A stretch of 64,000 nt of DNA from Lobosporangium transversale (taxonomy: Eukaryota; Mortierellomycota; Mortierellomycetes; Mortierellales; Mortierellaceae). Positions 12,056 through 24,556 of this stretch are shown piece by piece (the stretch's first letter is position 1; each line of letters begins with the position of its first letter). The notes under the pieces were generated by a model that had not been told where the DNA came from, did not search any database, and saw only the letters and a list, made by a program, of their open reading frames with translations. The stretch spans positions 186,001 through 250,000 of the forward strand of contig NW_019029007.1 of NCBI RefSeq assembly GCF_002105155.1. Direction: 5' to 3'. The position numbers and the translations under genes were made by a program.

Positions 12056-13750
12056 ATGCCTTCAAGGGCTTCTTCTTGGTCTTCTCGATCTAATGAAAAG
12101 GTTGATACCATCGCCAAATTGCCAAGCTTCCGATCCGATCAGCAGCCAATTCCTCCAAAAGATAACGAGCTCAAGCGTGGGCTCAAAGCACGACATTCTC
12201 CATGATTTCGATCGCTGGCTCAGTTGGAAAGGGTTATTCTTGGCTTCAGGGTCATCCATCGCACAGGCTGGACCTCTGGGAGCCTTGATTGCCTACATCA
12301 TGATCGGATCAATGGTATTCTTTCTAATGACTTCTCTCGGTGAGATGGCAACGCTGATTCCTACCGCCGGCTCCTTCACCACTTATGCTACCTGTTTTGT
12401 GGACCCAGCACTTGGATTTGGTTAGTCAAGGAGGACATAATCCTTTTTAACGTCGTTCTTGAACATACCAACTTTAAGAGTGAAACTAATATCACATATT
12501 TATATTTGTTTACCAATGTGTATTTTTTTAGCCTTGGGCATCAAACTACTTTTTTGGTTGGGCAGTGACAGTGGCTGCCGAGATCGCAGCTGCAGCATTA
12601 ATTCTTCAGTTCTGGGTCTCATCTGACGCGCTGCCAGCCTGGGTTTGGAGCATAATCTTTTTGGCGTTCATGGTTTTTGTTAATATTATCTCAGTCCGTG
12701 CATATGGCGAGCGAATACTGGTTCAGCATTATCAAGGTCCTCACTGTCATCATCTTTATTATTGTCGGGATCCTGGTAGATGCTGGAGTGGTTGGAGGGG
12801 ATAGAATCGGATTCCGCAACTGGACACTACCAGGTGCACCAGTGGTCAATGGGTTTGGAGGTATCCTCTCTGTGTTTTTGATCGCTGGTTTCTCTTTCCA
12901 GGGGACAGAGTTGGTTGGTGTTGCAGCTGGAGAAAGCGAAAACCCACGCAAGAATGTCCCTAAGGCCATTAAGCAGGTTTTTGGCGCATCACGCGTTTCG
13001 TTATTCATATCTATACATTATTGGGCTAATTATTCCCTACGACGACCCTAATCTTCTCAACAGTGTGATGTCGCGCAAGACTGCTGTTGCTGTCTTCCAT
13101 CACACTTGTACTTCAAAAAGCCTTAAGCCTGCATCCCATATTATGAATGCTGTCATTTTGATTACAGTCATGTCAGCAGGCAACTCGGGTATGTCGCATC
13201 TACGCGTACGCTACTGATGCTAGCTCGTGATGGAAAGGCCCCCGGCTTTTTTTAGCCGAGTCAATTCCCGTGGTATTCCTATGCATGCCCTCGTCTGCAC
13301 GACTGTTGTCTCAGCTTTATGCTTTGGTGCATCGCTCCTGGGCTCGGGAGAAGTTTACTATTGGCTCCTCAACATCTCTTCTGTTGCAGGATTCATTGCG
13401 TGGTTGGGGATTGCACTCTCACACTTCCGTTTTCGACGTGCATATATCGCACAAGGTGGTGACATTTCGCACTTACCATACAGGGCTGCCATGTTTCCAT
13501 TTGGACCACTATATGCGTTGCTGCTGTGTATGGTTGTAGTATTAGGCCAGGGATATTCCGAGTTAAGTAAGCCTAATCCACAAGTCTCTAATCTGTAGCG
13601 TGCTATATCGGTCTCCCCTTCTTCTTGTGCATGTACCTTGGCTACAAAATTTACTATAAAACCAAAGTTGTGCCCCTGATGGAATGTGATTTTGGTGCTT
13701 CTAACCTAGAGAACGGAGATATTAATCACCCTCATGAGCATTGCCAATAA
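12056..13750 (+). CDS. amino-acid permease (AAT/YAT family, basic amino-acid type); multiple frameshifts
   Basis: Plasma-membrane amino acid:proton symporter. Family blocks appear in order: ELKRGLKARH, SGSSIAQAGPLGALIAYIMI, MTSLGEMATLIPTAGSF, NYFFGWAVTVAAEIAAAALI, SVRAYGE, EYWFSIIKVLTVIIFIIVGI, GFSFQGTELVGVAAGESENP, FSRVNSRGIPMHALVCTTVV and GYKIYYKTKVVPLMECDF, ending at TAA 13748-13750. The cytosolic N-terminus precedes ELKRGLK as usual. Intron 1 starts at 12421 (GTTAGT) and ends TTTTTTAG before GCCTTGGGC. Between blocks the frame changes at least six times (near 12203, 12230, 12545, 12715, 12980, 13010 and 13195), each explained by one or two missing or extra bases, often in a short homopolymer. 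The encoded residues are otherwise conserved, so consensus error is more likely than decay, but a pseudogene cannot be excluded. The C-terminal YKTKVVPL.ECDF block favours lysine/arginine-permease-like members. Confidence 0.83.
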
Positions 13751-14191
13751 AGTATTTGTCAATAATCCTGTGTGGGAAGATGACTGTGTGGGTCAATGCT
13801 TAGTATATACATTACATATTTATACAAATGTCTTGTAAGATTGAAAAAGCAGCCAATAAGCACCTTGCTCATGTTGCACAACCTAATTTATCCCCGAGAC
13901 AGCATCAACGCCCCTACCCCTGGTATTTCCAAGATTTGTTAGTACCTGAGATTTTTTTTTAAACAGCAATTCCTCTCTCCTTTTCTTCCCTTTTTCTTTC
14001 CTCTCTTCCTCCCGCCTCACCTCTTCCTTCCTCCTCTTCCTCTTCCTCTTCTTTTTTTTTTTTTTTTTTTTTTTTCTTCCTCTTCTCTTCTTCCTTATCC
14101 ATTTCTTTTCTCATCTTTTCATTATATGCATTGATCTCTTAGCCACATCTTTACTACTTCATCCTTTTTTTTTCTTTCTCTCAAACATATA
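13751..14191. promoter_or_regulatory. upstream region of FAD oxidase; CT-rich tract and T26 run
   Basis: Pyrimidine-rich strand (CCTTTTCTTCCC repeats, then a T-run at about 14051-14076, then more CT) ending 30 bases before the ATG. Such tracts are typical of fungal 5' UTR/core promoters. No gene is seen. Confidence 0.45.
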
Positions 14192-15747
14192 ATGCGATTT
14201 CACAGAACCAACGTCAAAACCGCTTTGATCCTATATCTCTGCCAAAGCTCTTTTGGATACTACCTCACAAACAGTAATGATGTGGTTGATAGACAGGATA
14301 TTACACCCACTGCACAGAGTACATCATTAGCCACTTGTCTCAAACCTTTAGGCTCCAAAGTTCTGGAGCGCAAGACCACTGCCTTTGAGAACAACAGATA
14401 TGCGTTCGATCTTCGCTACACTTTCAACCCCCAGATCATCGTTATGGCATTTCTGCATCCGATGTTTCAAACAGCAGTCAAGTGCGCAAAAGCTGCTAAT
14501 ATTGCTGTAGCGCCTCGATCTGGAGGTCATTCATTTGAAGGCTATTGCATTGGCGCAGGATGGATCTTTGGTGGTCGATCTTTCTGGGCTGTCTTCTGTT
14601 ACTTGCGACCGGCACCACATTCAAAGTTGGTTCAGAATTCGCTTGGGCCCACTCTATCTGGAGCTCTTCAATAAAGGCGGCTGGACGATCAATGCTGGCA
14701 CATGTCCTAGTGTAGGAATTGGTGGTCATGCACTCGGAGGTGGATTTGGACTGCTATCTCGCAAATATGGCCTGTTAATTGATCGCATTGTTGAGATGGA
14801 GATGGTCGATGCCAACGGAAATCTGCTACTCGCTTCAGCAACACAAAATCCGGATTTATTTTACGCACTACGAGGGGCAGGAGGAGGCTCCTATGGTGTT
14901 GTTACTTCGTTCACTATCCAGCCTATCAAACCTCCTCCTGTGGTCACCTACTTCTCTTTCAGTTGGGGCATGGCGAGCCATGCTAGCGTTTTGCGCGCCT
15001 ATGTCAATTTTCAAGCCACGGCTTCACGAGATGTTGGTGTAGAGATGAATATCTCGCCTGATGGACTAGAGTTATATGGCATCTTCCAAGGCGCGCGAGC
15101 ACAAATGGACGCTGCTCTCTCTTCTTTCTTTAGCACAGCACCAAAACCATTATCCGCAGAAGTACAAGAGGGACGCCAAATTGACGCTAATTTACGTTTT
15201 GCATACGTTGCCGGCGACCCTAAAGATATCAATGCTCTGGGTTTGAAAGGTCCTTATAAGGCTGGTGATTCGCACTATACGAATGGCAAATCTCTAGTCT
15301 ATTCCAAACCTTTGACAGACTCGACCATTGGCCTTCTTGGGAAATGGGCTGCAAGAAAACCCATCGGTTCAACTGCCAACTATATCATCGTTGATATTTG
15401 GGAGGAGCTATCCCAGATACTCCTGTGGATGCAACATCATTCGTCCACCGTGACTCGCATACTGTCTCGAATTCGTAGTCGAATGGGATGGGAACCCGGA
15501 TGCGAAACCAGGCAAACCCGACTGCCAAGATTGCCTCAAGTGGATGAACGACATGTACAGTGAGTTCTTGGCTGACTACACTACCAACTATGGCCCTGTT
15601 CGTGGCTACCAAAATTATATTGATAAAACCATTCCAAACTGGCAGGAAGCCTACTATGGCTCGGCCCTTCCTCGTCTAAAACAGATTAAAGCCGCAACAG
15701 ACCCTACAAACGTCTTCCGATTTCCACAAAGCATTCCACTACAATAA
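14192..15747 (+). CDS. secreted FAD-linked oxidase, BBE/PCMH family; frameshifted
   Basis: Flavoenzyme of the berberine-bridge/glucooligosaccharide-oxidase type, probably oxidising a sugar or small phenolic/alkaloid substrate outside the cell. A basic-hydrophobic N-terminus (TALILYLCQSSFGYYL) looks like a signal peptide. APRSGGHSFEGY is the FAD-binding block whose His usually carries the 8-alpha flavin bond; AGTCPSVGIGGHALGGGFG carries the Cys used for the second, 6-S-cysteinyl bond. The C-terminal BBE domain has YYGSALPRLKQIKAATDPTN then VFRFPQSIPLQ and the stop at 15747. Frame changes occur near 14435, 14530-14640 and 15400-15550, all single-base. There is no biosynthetic backbone gene beside it. 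The exact substrate cannot be read from the sequence. Confidence 0.87.
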
Positions 15748-16110
15748 TAAATGTCCTTCCTCTGTATAATAATAAATGAATTCGAAAAATATATTGATCT
15801 TTTCGCAACACTCATATATACTATAGTTCTAAAGCTCTAGCTCGAATTCACTCTCTTTGCTCTGTATCAACGTCTGCTCTTTATTAGATCAACTATACCG
15901 AGCAGGCTGTAGGTTATTATTCATTAAGATGGAGGCGCAGGCGTATTGAAAATAAAGTTCTCAATCTGCGACTTGGCCACCTGCGGATCAGATGATATAC
16001 TAATAATAATAATAGATAGAACAGAAGAAAAAAGGCATGTTGAATACGAACACTCTGTATTGTCGTTGGACGCTGAGTGTAATGGATGACAGCTCCAGTT
16101 CAATTTGAAC
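15748..16110. other. convergent intergenic region
   Basis: 3' ends of the FAD oxidase (plus) and oxysterol-binding protein (minus). It contains a short TAATAATAATAA repeat near 15999-16012. No gene seen. Confidence 0.5.
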
Positions 16111-17861
16111 TTACTTTTTCAGTCTAAGGTCGAATCCGTCACCATTCGGCTCAAAATATCTGGAAACATGCGTGGTTCCCTTCTCTTCGCGCTCCCTTGA
16201 TTTGAGTCGTTGGGCGTCCTCGACCTTGCTTTTCTCCTCTGTTGCCAGTGATTGGTTATTAACTTTTAGAGCTGCAGTCAGTTTGCTCCAAAGGCGACGC
16301 GATTCGTTCCACTCTTGTTGATCTTCAGGCGCGACGATCTTTGGATGGATTCTGGCTGTCTTAACATCAAAATAAACCTCCTTATTGTTGCCCTATTATG
16401 CCATATAAAGTAACTTAGTACGATAAAAGATCTATAAAGGCCCGCAAAAAAAAAAAAAAAAAAAAAAACTTTTATCCTTTGCTTCATTCTTATTCTTGTA
16501 CCTTCTTAGAAATATAGATTTCGTTGGACCACTTTCCAGAAATTTCATAAAGAACCTCCCCTGTGGAGATGCGTTTGATTTTTCCTGAGATGCCATTGTA
16601 AGAGCCCGTGAAGTACCCCTAAAAACATTGATATATGACCTTTAAGTCGACAAGTTCCAAGCTATCCTCTCTAGTTATCTCGGAGCGATTAGTATCATGA
16701 AACACTAAGCTGCGTACCTTCACTTTAAACTCAAGAGAGCAAATAAGATCTAATTTCGAACACTTTACAGTTGCAACGTCTCCTAACTCCATCAACATCG
16801 TACCAAACAAAATACCCCTAGCATAGACATTTGGCATAGTAATGAGGTATTCCTCGCCAGGACGGTTCGTAAATGAGACATTAATCTCACCCTGCATTAA
16901 CGTTGCCGCGCTGTTGCCAAGAAATTTGGATTTAGGCAAAAGATCACCAACAATCCTGAGATTATTCTCTGGGCTGGCATAGTAGTAAACCGAAATAGGA
17001 GGATGATGCGAAATTGTTCTGCCACATAAAATGCCTCTGTACCGTCTGCGAATTCCCATTTTGCACGGAAATGTTCGCCTAGAATAGGGTTATATGGCTT
17101 TTTCACACCCTAAAAAAACATTGAAGTAATAATAGTTAGAGAATGTTTGATAGACACAAACTAAACTAAAAAATAGAAAATTATAAAGACCACCATGTCT
17201 TGCGTTTTGCGCGCTTGAAGCGATTGTCTAATACTTCACTAGCTTACCTTGGGCTTAATGTGCCAGCCTGACAAGAAATAGCGGTCACGGATACAAATCT
17301 CTCCACAGGATCCTCAAGTTGGTTGGCTCTAGAGTCGCAATGGAAAAATTGAACAAAGTAAGCAATCACTATCCAAAGTAAACTGTACAACCATAATTGC
17401 TTAAAATAAAATAAAATAGAGAAAAAGGGGCGGGGGAGGCCAAGATATTGGGACAAAAAGAAAAAAAGCATGTTGTCAAAAAGCTTCATAGTTATCAATA
17501 TCTTGGGATAATAATGCAATCCCACATCCATAGTTGCCAAAAGTAAAGAAATAAATATGCAGCAAATTGCCATCAACATGCGAATTGCATTATAAAATTA
17601 AGAATAAAAAAAAGTCTAATTGTGTGGTAAAATGTTTCCGAGCTTACTTGATGATGAGTTCAGGGTGGGACATGAAATCGGTAATACGTTCCAACATGCT
17701 ACGGGTTCGAGAACAAAGGTTGGAAGAGTAACGCGATGAAGGTCGCCGCCTTTGCTGAGCTGGGAGATGATGTCCATGAGGATGCTACGGTTACCCTCAT
17801 CTACAACCTCAGTGTCTTCGCCATCAATAGGAGAACCGTTAGTGTTATTGAGATCAGTCAT
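16111..17861 (-). CDS. oxysterol-binding protein-related protein (Osh/ORP, short form); frameshifted
   Basis: Lipid-exchange protein moving sterol or phosphatidylserine against PI4P at membrane contacts. It starts MTDLNNTNGSPI at 17861. SKGGDLHRVTLPTFVLEP is the LPTFxLEPRS signature; the following RSMLE is read after one missing C in a CCC run near 17702. ANQLEDPVERFVSVTA, KKPYNPILGEHF and the ligand-lid signature EQ-ISHHPPISVYYY follow, the latter broken by one missing A near 17016. The domain ends KVYFDVKTARIHPKIVAPED-like and stops at 16113-16111. There are no PH or ankyrin domains, so it resembles yeast Osh4-7. At least four introns lie between 16440 and 17645; one contains an A22 run. 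Confidence 0.9.
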
Positions 17862-18690
17862 GGCAAGGAATAGATTAATGAGAAGTGGACTGGAAGAAGG
17901 GATGCCAAAAAAAAAGATCCAAAAAAAAAATAAAAAATAAAGAAAAAAAAAAAAAGTAAAGCGGTGACGAAGAAGAGAGTAGAGAAGAGTAGCGAACAGA
18001 AGCAAGAGAAGGAAGTACGAGAGTTAAAGTAGGAGTGAGGAGTAGAGTTGGGGTTTTTTTTGTATTACCGTGAGCATGCTTTTTTTAGTCTGTAGAGAAA
18101 GGGCCTGTGACCTTGTGCCTGTCCTTGTATCCCACAACAATTGGATGGCTGAAATGTCCCCATGCCAAAGGATTTGTTCAGCAGGAGCGACAACTTTTGC
18201 ACGCTTCATGTCATTCATCCTGCAGATATGAATGATGACGAAGACTAATTGCCGCCAAAAAAAAAAAATAAAAAAAAAAAAAATAAAAATATAGATATAC
18301 ATAAAAGTCAGGTGAAGATGTCTTCTACTTACAGTCTAATATCATTAACAACAACCAACTTTCAAAATGAAAGATCTGCTCTTTTTTTTTTTGAATTTAT
18401 TACTCACTCCAGATCATTATGTGCCAATGGCCCTTAATAGACTCGAAATCTTATCTGGTGAGTCTTTGATCTTGATGTACGATTCATATAAAGCACTCAA
18501 CCACACCCTTTTCTTCTTTTTTTTCTTTTTTTTTTTCTTCTTCACCGCCCCACCTTCCATTCACCGGCTTCCACCTCTGCCTTTCAGTACTGATTGATAT
18601 TCGACCAAGTATCATCTTTACGAGAAGGACCATTCCACTTTGCAAAACCTACATCCAAGCGACCAAAAGGATTTCTATTAATCATCAATC
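17862..18690. other. divergent intergenic region; possible minus-strand exon
   Basis: Between the divergent ORP and CPSase genes. Many A- and T-rich tracts are present (17885-17955, 18255-18290, 18375-18390, 18508-18540). A minus-strand stretch at about 18067-18225 (MKRAKVVAPAEQILWHGDI onward) is open and flanked by plausible splice signals (CAG at 18222, GTAATAC at 18069); it might be an upstream exon of the ORP gene or of nothing. The CPSase 5' region is CT-rich. Confidence 0.4.
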
Positions 18691-20240
18691 ATGTATAAGC
18701 AACTCTACAACAAAGCTCCCAAGGCGGTTTCCGTCAAGGGCTCTTCTGCTCTCCTCTCCAATTCGTTGATCTCGGTTCAGCGCGCCTCAAAAAACATTAA
18801 TTCTTCTCCACTCCCGCTTCTGTCCACGAAAGCTATGTTCCATCAAGCGACTAGCCCTGCACATGGAAGCCTTCGCTCTTCCATCCCTATGCCACTTTTA
18901 TCCTTACGATCAAGCGTCCACAAGACCGCTATTTCCAAACAGATCGGTATCAAATCTATGGCTAGTTCTCAAGCACGATGGTTCTCCATGACCCGTGAGA
19001 ACCATCAGGAACACCGAAGCTCTGGTTCGGTAGCTGATAAGACTACAACCAAGAAGCTCGTGTCAGAAGCGATTCTAGCAGATGTGCCTCTAGTGGAGGT
19101 CAAGAAGGTCCTAGTTGTGGGCTCTGGTGGTCTGACAATTGGACAAGCTGGCGAGTTTGACTATTCAGGTAAGAGATGAAAGTCTCATGATGGCTTTGTA
19201 AAAAAGAAAAAAGATCAGCGAACGATCTTTCGTCTCTTAAATAACTGACATGATTTCATTTCGACCTTTTTTTTCGATTAGGTTCCCAGGCAATTAAGGC
19301 CCTCAAAGAGTCTAATATTCAAACTGTACTTGTCAACCCTAACATTGCCACTATTCAGACGTCTCATGCCCTCGCAGATACTGTCTACTTTTTACCTGTC
19401 ACTCCCGAATATATCGAGTACATCATCGAGCCGAGCGACCTGATGGCATTCTTCTGACCTTCGGTGGACAAACAGCGCTCAATTGTGGTATCCAACTCGA
19501 CAAGATGGGCGTCTTTGACCGCTTGAACGTCAAGGTACTCGGTACTCCCATCCGCACTCTGCTCGTCAGTGAAGATCGCGACCTCTTTGCCAAGGCTCTG
19601 AATGGTAAAGTATATTGAATTCTTGGACATACTGTTTGTAGCTGATATAGTCACACCCTCTTATCTGTTTCTCCCCCCCCCCCTCTCGACTTCAAATCAA
19701 CTTAGAAATCGATATCCCTGTCGCCCCAATCTGTTGCAGTTGTATATAATAGGATGCTTTGGCTGCAGCCGAGGAGATCGGCTTACCCTGTCATCTTCGA
19801 TCGGCATTCTCTCTTGGAGGTCTAGGCTCCGGTTTTGCTGCCAATGCTGCCGAGCTTATGCTCTCTCGGAACAAAGTCCTTGACTCTTTCAGCCCAGATT
19901 CTGGTCGAAAAGTCTATGAAGGGATGGAAGGAGTAGAGTACGAGGTAGTGCGTGATGCAGCAAACAACTGTATCACTGTTTGTAACATGGAAAACTTTGA
20001 TCCCCTTGGCACCCACACTGGAGACTCGATTGTCGTTGCGCCGTCCCAGACTTTGAGTGATGAGGAATATCATATGTTGCGTACTGCTGCATCAAGATCA
20101 TCCGTCATTTAGGGGTGGTTGGAGAATGTAACGTCCAATATGCTCTACACCCTGAGAGCTTAGAGTACAAGGTCATTGAGGTCAATGCTCGTCTCAGTCG
20201 CTCAAGGTAAGGCCATCACTTGTAGAATTGGAATCTATCG

Positions 20241-20271
<31 letters not shown>

Positions 20272-22657
20272 ACTGAACTACTCTATAAATTAGTGCTTTG
20301 GCATCCAAGGCAACTGGATATCCTCTGGCGTTCATCGCCGCCAAGATCGCTTTGGGTCATACACTTCCCAACCTTCGTAATTCTGTCACTAAGACTACAA
20401 CTGCTTGCTTTGAACCATCTTTGGATTATATTGTTACAAAGATCCCTCGCTGGGACTTGGCAAAATTCCAGCACGTTTCTCGCGAAATTGGCTCGTCTAT
20501 GAAGTCTGTCGGCGAGGTCATGGCTATCGGACGTACGTTTGAAGAGTCTTTCCAAAAAGCAATTCGTCAGGTTGACCCTCAGTTCAAAGGATTCCAGGCT
20601 CTAGAATTTCCAGATGTCGATAAAGTCTTGGCTAACCCCACTGATCGCCGCCTCTTCGCAGTTGGTGATGCTATGTTAAACAAGGGCTACACCGTTGATC
20701 AAGTCCACAATATCACCAAGATCGATAAGTGGTTCCTCCACAAGTTATCAAACATTGTAGCTGTTCATAAAGAACTTGGAAAGTTCAATGTTCAGAACCT
20801 TCCCTTTGAGCTTCTGCACGAGGCGAAGCGCAAAGGCTTCTCTGATGCTCAGATTGCAGGATTGTTGCAACAGAAGACTACAGAAGACACTATCCGCAAG
20901 GCTCGTAAACAAATGGGCATTACACCTTTCGTGAAACGCATCGATACACTCGCCGCTGAATTCCCTGCCGATACCAACTATTTATACACCACATACAACG
21001 CTTCTTCACATGATGTTGAATTCAATGATAAGGGCACCATGGTCTTGGGCTCTGGTGTCTACAGAATCGGATCATCGGTTGAGTTTGATTGGTGCGGCGT
21101 TTCATGCATTCGCGCTCTTTCGCGAGCTTGGAAAGAAGACTGTTATGGTCAACTACAACCCTGAGACAGTTTCAACCGATTTTGATGAATGTGATCGCCT
21201 TTATTTTGAGGAGCTGTCTTACGAGCGTGTCATGGATATCTATGAGCAGGAGTCGGCACAAGGCGTTGTTGTCTCCGTTGGAGGGCAACTTCCTCAGAAC
21301 ATTGCCCTCCGCCTTCACGAAAATAACGCCAATGTCCTGGGTACATCTCCTGTTATGATTGACGCCGCTGAGGATCGCTACAAGTTCAGCAAAATCCTCG
21401 ATTCAATTGGAGTGGATCAGCCCGAGTGGAAGGAGCTGACTTCTCTAGACCAAGCGTCCACTTTTGCGGAGCAGGTCGGCTATCCTGTACTCATCCGTCC
21501 TTCCTATGTCCTCTCTGGCGCCGCTATGAACGTTGTCCACACTCCCGAAGCCTTGCACCGCTGTCTCACTTTTGCTGCAGAAGTTTCACCTCTGCACCCT
21601 GTTGTCATCACCAAGTTTATTTCTGGGGCACAAGAGATTGACGTCGATGCCGTTGCCCACAATGGAAAGCTTGTTTGTTCACGCCATCTCTCAGCATGTT
21701 GAGAACGCCGGAGTCCACTCTGGGGATGCTACATTGGTTCTTCCCACGCGTGACCTCAAGAACGAAACCAAGGACAAACTGAAGACAATTGCAGAGCAGG
21801 TTGCAAAAGCATTCCAAATCACCGGCCCTTTCAATATGCAGATTATTCACAAGCCTGCGACTTCTGATAATGCCAACCAGGAACCCATTTTGAAGGTTAT
21901 TGAATGTAATATTCGTGCTTCTCGATCTTTCCCTTTGTCTCCAAAGTTCTTGGTCACAATTTCATCACCACTGCCACCCATGCCCTCTGTGATACAGATG
22001 TACCTGCCCTGAAGACTTGATGGCTAAAGATTACAACTACCAACTGTCAAGGTCCCACAATTCTCTTGGACTCGTCTTGGTGGTGCTGATCCATTCTTGG
22101 GAGTTGAGATGGCGTCAACGGGTGAGGTAGCCTGCTTTGGACGTGACAAGGAGGAGGCTTACCTTGCTGCAATTCAGAGTGTACAAAATTTCAAATTGCC
22201 TGCCCCCAATTCAAGTGTCTTGCTGAGCTCGGATGACTTGACTACCTCGGGCGATTTGGCTAAAACGGACAAGGACTTCAAAAATATGGTGTCAACATCG
22301 TAACCATGTCTAAGCACACACAGAGATCTTGGACGCGTCGGGTGTCTCCTGCAAGTTAGTTGATTCGCCTAATTCGTTGCCATTGATGCATAAGACTATG
22401 GCGAAGGAGAACGTTCAGATGGTGATTTCACTTGCACGGAATCGTGCCCAGAATGTGGCGGATAAAGAGTATATGATTCGTCGTGCTGGTGTAGATGCAG
22501 GAATCTCTCTTATCAACGATGAGAAATGCGGGTCCTGTTTGTTGATTCCCTTAACAAAAGTGCAGAGCGTAAGGCAACGTTGGCACAGAGCAAGGATGGA
22601 TCCAAAATTCCTCCTGAGGTCAAATCCTGGGCCGAGTTTGTTGGTGGTCGTTATTAA
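18691..22657 (+). CDS. CPA2: carbamoyl-phosphate synthase large chain, arginine-specific, mitochondrial; many frameshifts
   Basis: Makes carbamoyl phosphate from bicarbonate, ATP and glutamine-derived ammonia for arginine synthesis. A Ser/Arg-rich presequence of about 130 residues ([20 protein letters not shown]) fits mitochondrial import and separates it from the fused cytosolic URA2 enzyme. First half: [99 protein letters not shown]. Second half: [62 protein letters not shown] and the end [24 protein letters not shown]. It has three ATP-grasp-region introns (19168, 19606, 20206 donors). At least eight single-base frame changes lie between blocks (near 19440, 19740, 20095, 21085, 21675, 21950, 22015, 22300). 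Arginine synthesis is normally needed, so I favour consensus error over a pseudogene. Confidence 0.9.
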
Positions 22658-23470
22658 GGATGGATGTATTTATTAGCCATCTTTTTTTTTTTTTTTTTAT
22701 TTTATTTTTTTTATTTTTCTTTTTTTCTTTTTTTTCTTTTTCTTTTTCTATTTTTTTTTTTTTCCTTTTTTATTTTTTAATTGCATCAACATCACTCCTT
22801 TTTTTAATTCGAAGTACAAGTTGGTTTCCTAAGGTGCTTCTTCTTTTGGTCGGGAAGCTGCAACTACTGAATCTAACAATACTTTCGAACGGCTGGACTA
22901 CTATTCTCTCGACAACAGAGTAATGTCATGATATGTGGTCTTCTTTTGGTCGGGAAGCTACATATCGCAAGGCATTACTGCGCTACTGCAATTTTGGATT
23001 GCTTCATTTTCTTTTCCTTTTATTTTATTCTGTTTATTTCAATCCTATCTTTCGATCATTTTATCTTTCAAAAACCTGCCTTGCATTTTCTGCTCGCTAT
23101 TACCTCTTTCCTTTTGGTCGGGGAATGTAGGTCATAGCAGATGGATCCCACGGTGGACAGGATAGCCTTTCACACAAATTCGGGGCTTATGAGGTTTTCT
23201 TTCGAAGGATTTCTAGATGTAGACGGATTGGTGGGTGCTAAGGAAGAACGGAGACATAGTGGGCCTCACAATTGGAGAATAAAGCAAAATCGTTTGGTTG
23301 CAGTTCATTCGTGACTTTTTTTTTTTTTTTTTTTTTTTTTTTCCCTTATCAGACATGTTTGCAATAAACTCTCCACTCACGTCGTCAGTTTTGCATCATC
23401 ACCTTCTTAACAATCACTTCACTCACTGCACTTTATACACATTCATTTACAAAACAAATTGCGTCTAGTC
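22658..23470. repeat. T-rich low-complexity tract and short direct repeats
   Basis: About 110 bases of almost pure T (22681-22790), then three imperfect copies of CTTTTGGTCGGG: within 22837-22860 (CTTCTTCTTTTGGTCGGGAA), 22938-22960 and 23106-23122. A second T-run of about 25 bases lies at 23318-23342. No gene is recognised; the end is the promoter of the CHY-zinc-finger gene. Confidence 0.6.
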
Positions 23471-24520
23471 ATGTCCAGAACTCCAAGTATATACAGTGAC
23501 GCTCTTGATACACTCCACTTTGAAGCAATGGATAGTACCACCAGCTCCTCTGATCACAATCATCAGACAAACCTCCAGTCCACAACTATGGGCTCACAAA
23601 ACCATAATATACAATCTCTTGTTAGCGAAAATCCAGGAAACCGCTATGAAACGGTAGTTGATCAATTAGGAAATGACATGGATGTGGATGAGGATGAGGA
23701 TGAAGACGAAGACGAAGACGAAGACGAAGAAGAGGAAGAAGACGAGGAAGATGTAGATGCGGATGTTAAATGGCCGTGCAAACAATGAGGATCACCCATC
23801 TAGAAATGACACTGAAAACTCACAATCGGCTACTGTATTGCGAACAGGAAGTAGCTCGGATTCTACGAATATATCGAGCAACGAATTAAGATTAGGACCT
23901 ACAGCTGCTGTTGCTGCTACATCAGGAAGGACAGTATCCGTCCCAGTTGTGGATGAGAAAGCTCAGAACGAGCTGAGGCGCAAGATCATGGATATCCAAA
24001 GAGATCCCAATATCAAATTTGCAGACAAGGCTGGAATGATACAGGTATATTATGCATATCAAGATGTACATCTTGCCGCTGTTGTTCAATATTGTTTTCT
24101 TTTGTTTTTGTTTTGTTTTGTCAGTTTCATTATGCTTACTTTCACCATCGTCTGATATCTCTTTGCTTCCTTGTGTTTTGTTTAGAAACTTATGTCGTCC
24201 AAGTGGCATGACTCGCAACGCTCATCAGACAATCAAAGCGGCGAGGCTGGGGCAGACGATTTGAAAAAGACATATTATGTATGTGCTCTTGCCATTCAGT
24301 GGACTTTGTGATCAAGTTTCGAAGACTTCGAGTCTAACTTTCTGTCACACTAAATTTTACTCTAGAATGAAGAATTAAATCAGTTGGGATGCAAACACTA
24401 TATGCGAGGGTGCAAACTCAAGGCCAACTGTTGTGGCAAATGGTTCAACTGTAGGTTTTGCCACGATGACGCCAGTGACCACGCAATCGTCAGGTAAGAT
24501 GGCGCTAAATTAGTCTCTGC

Positions 24521-24556
<36 letters not shown>

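Noticed and set aside
12056..15747. Secondary-metabolite cluster (permease plus BBE oxidase)
   Set aside because: No synthase, P450, transferase or cluster regulator is next to them; the neighbours are housekeeping genes.
18691..22657. CPSase as a pseudogene
   Set aside because: All domain blocks remain, and the same type of single-base break occurs in most neighbouring housekeeping genes and a tRNA, so consensus error explains it better.
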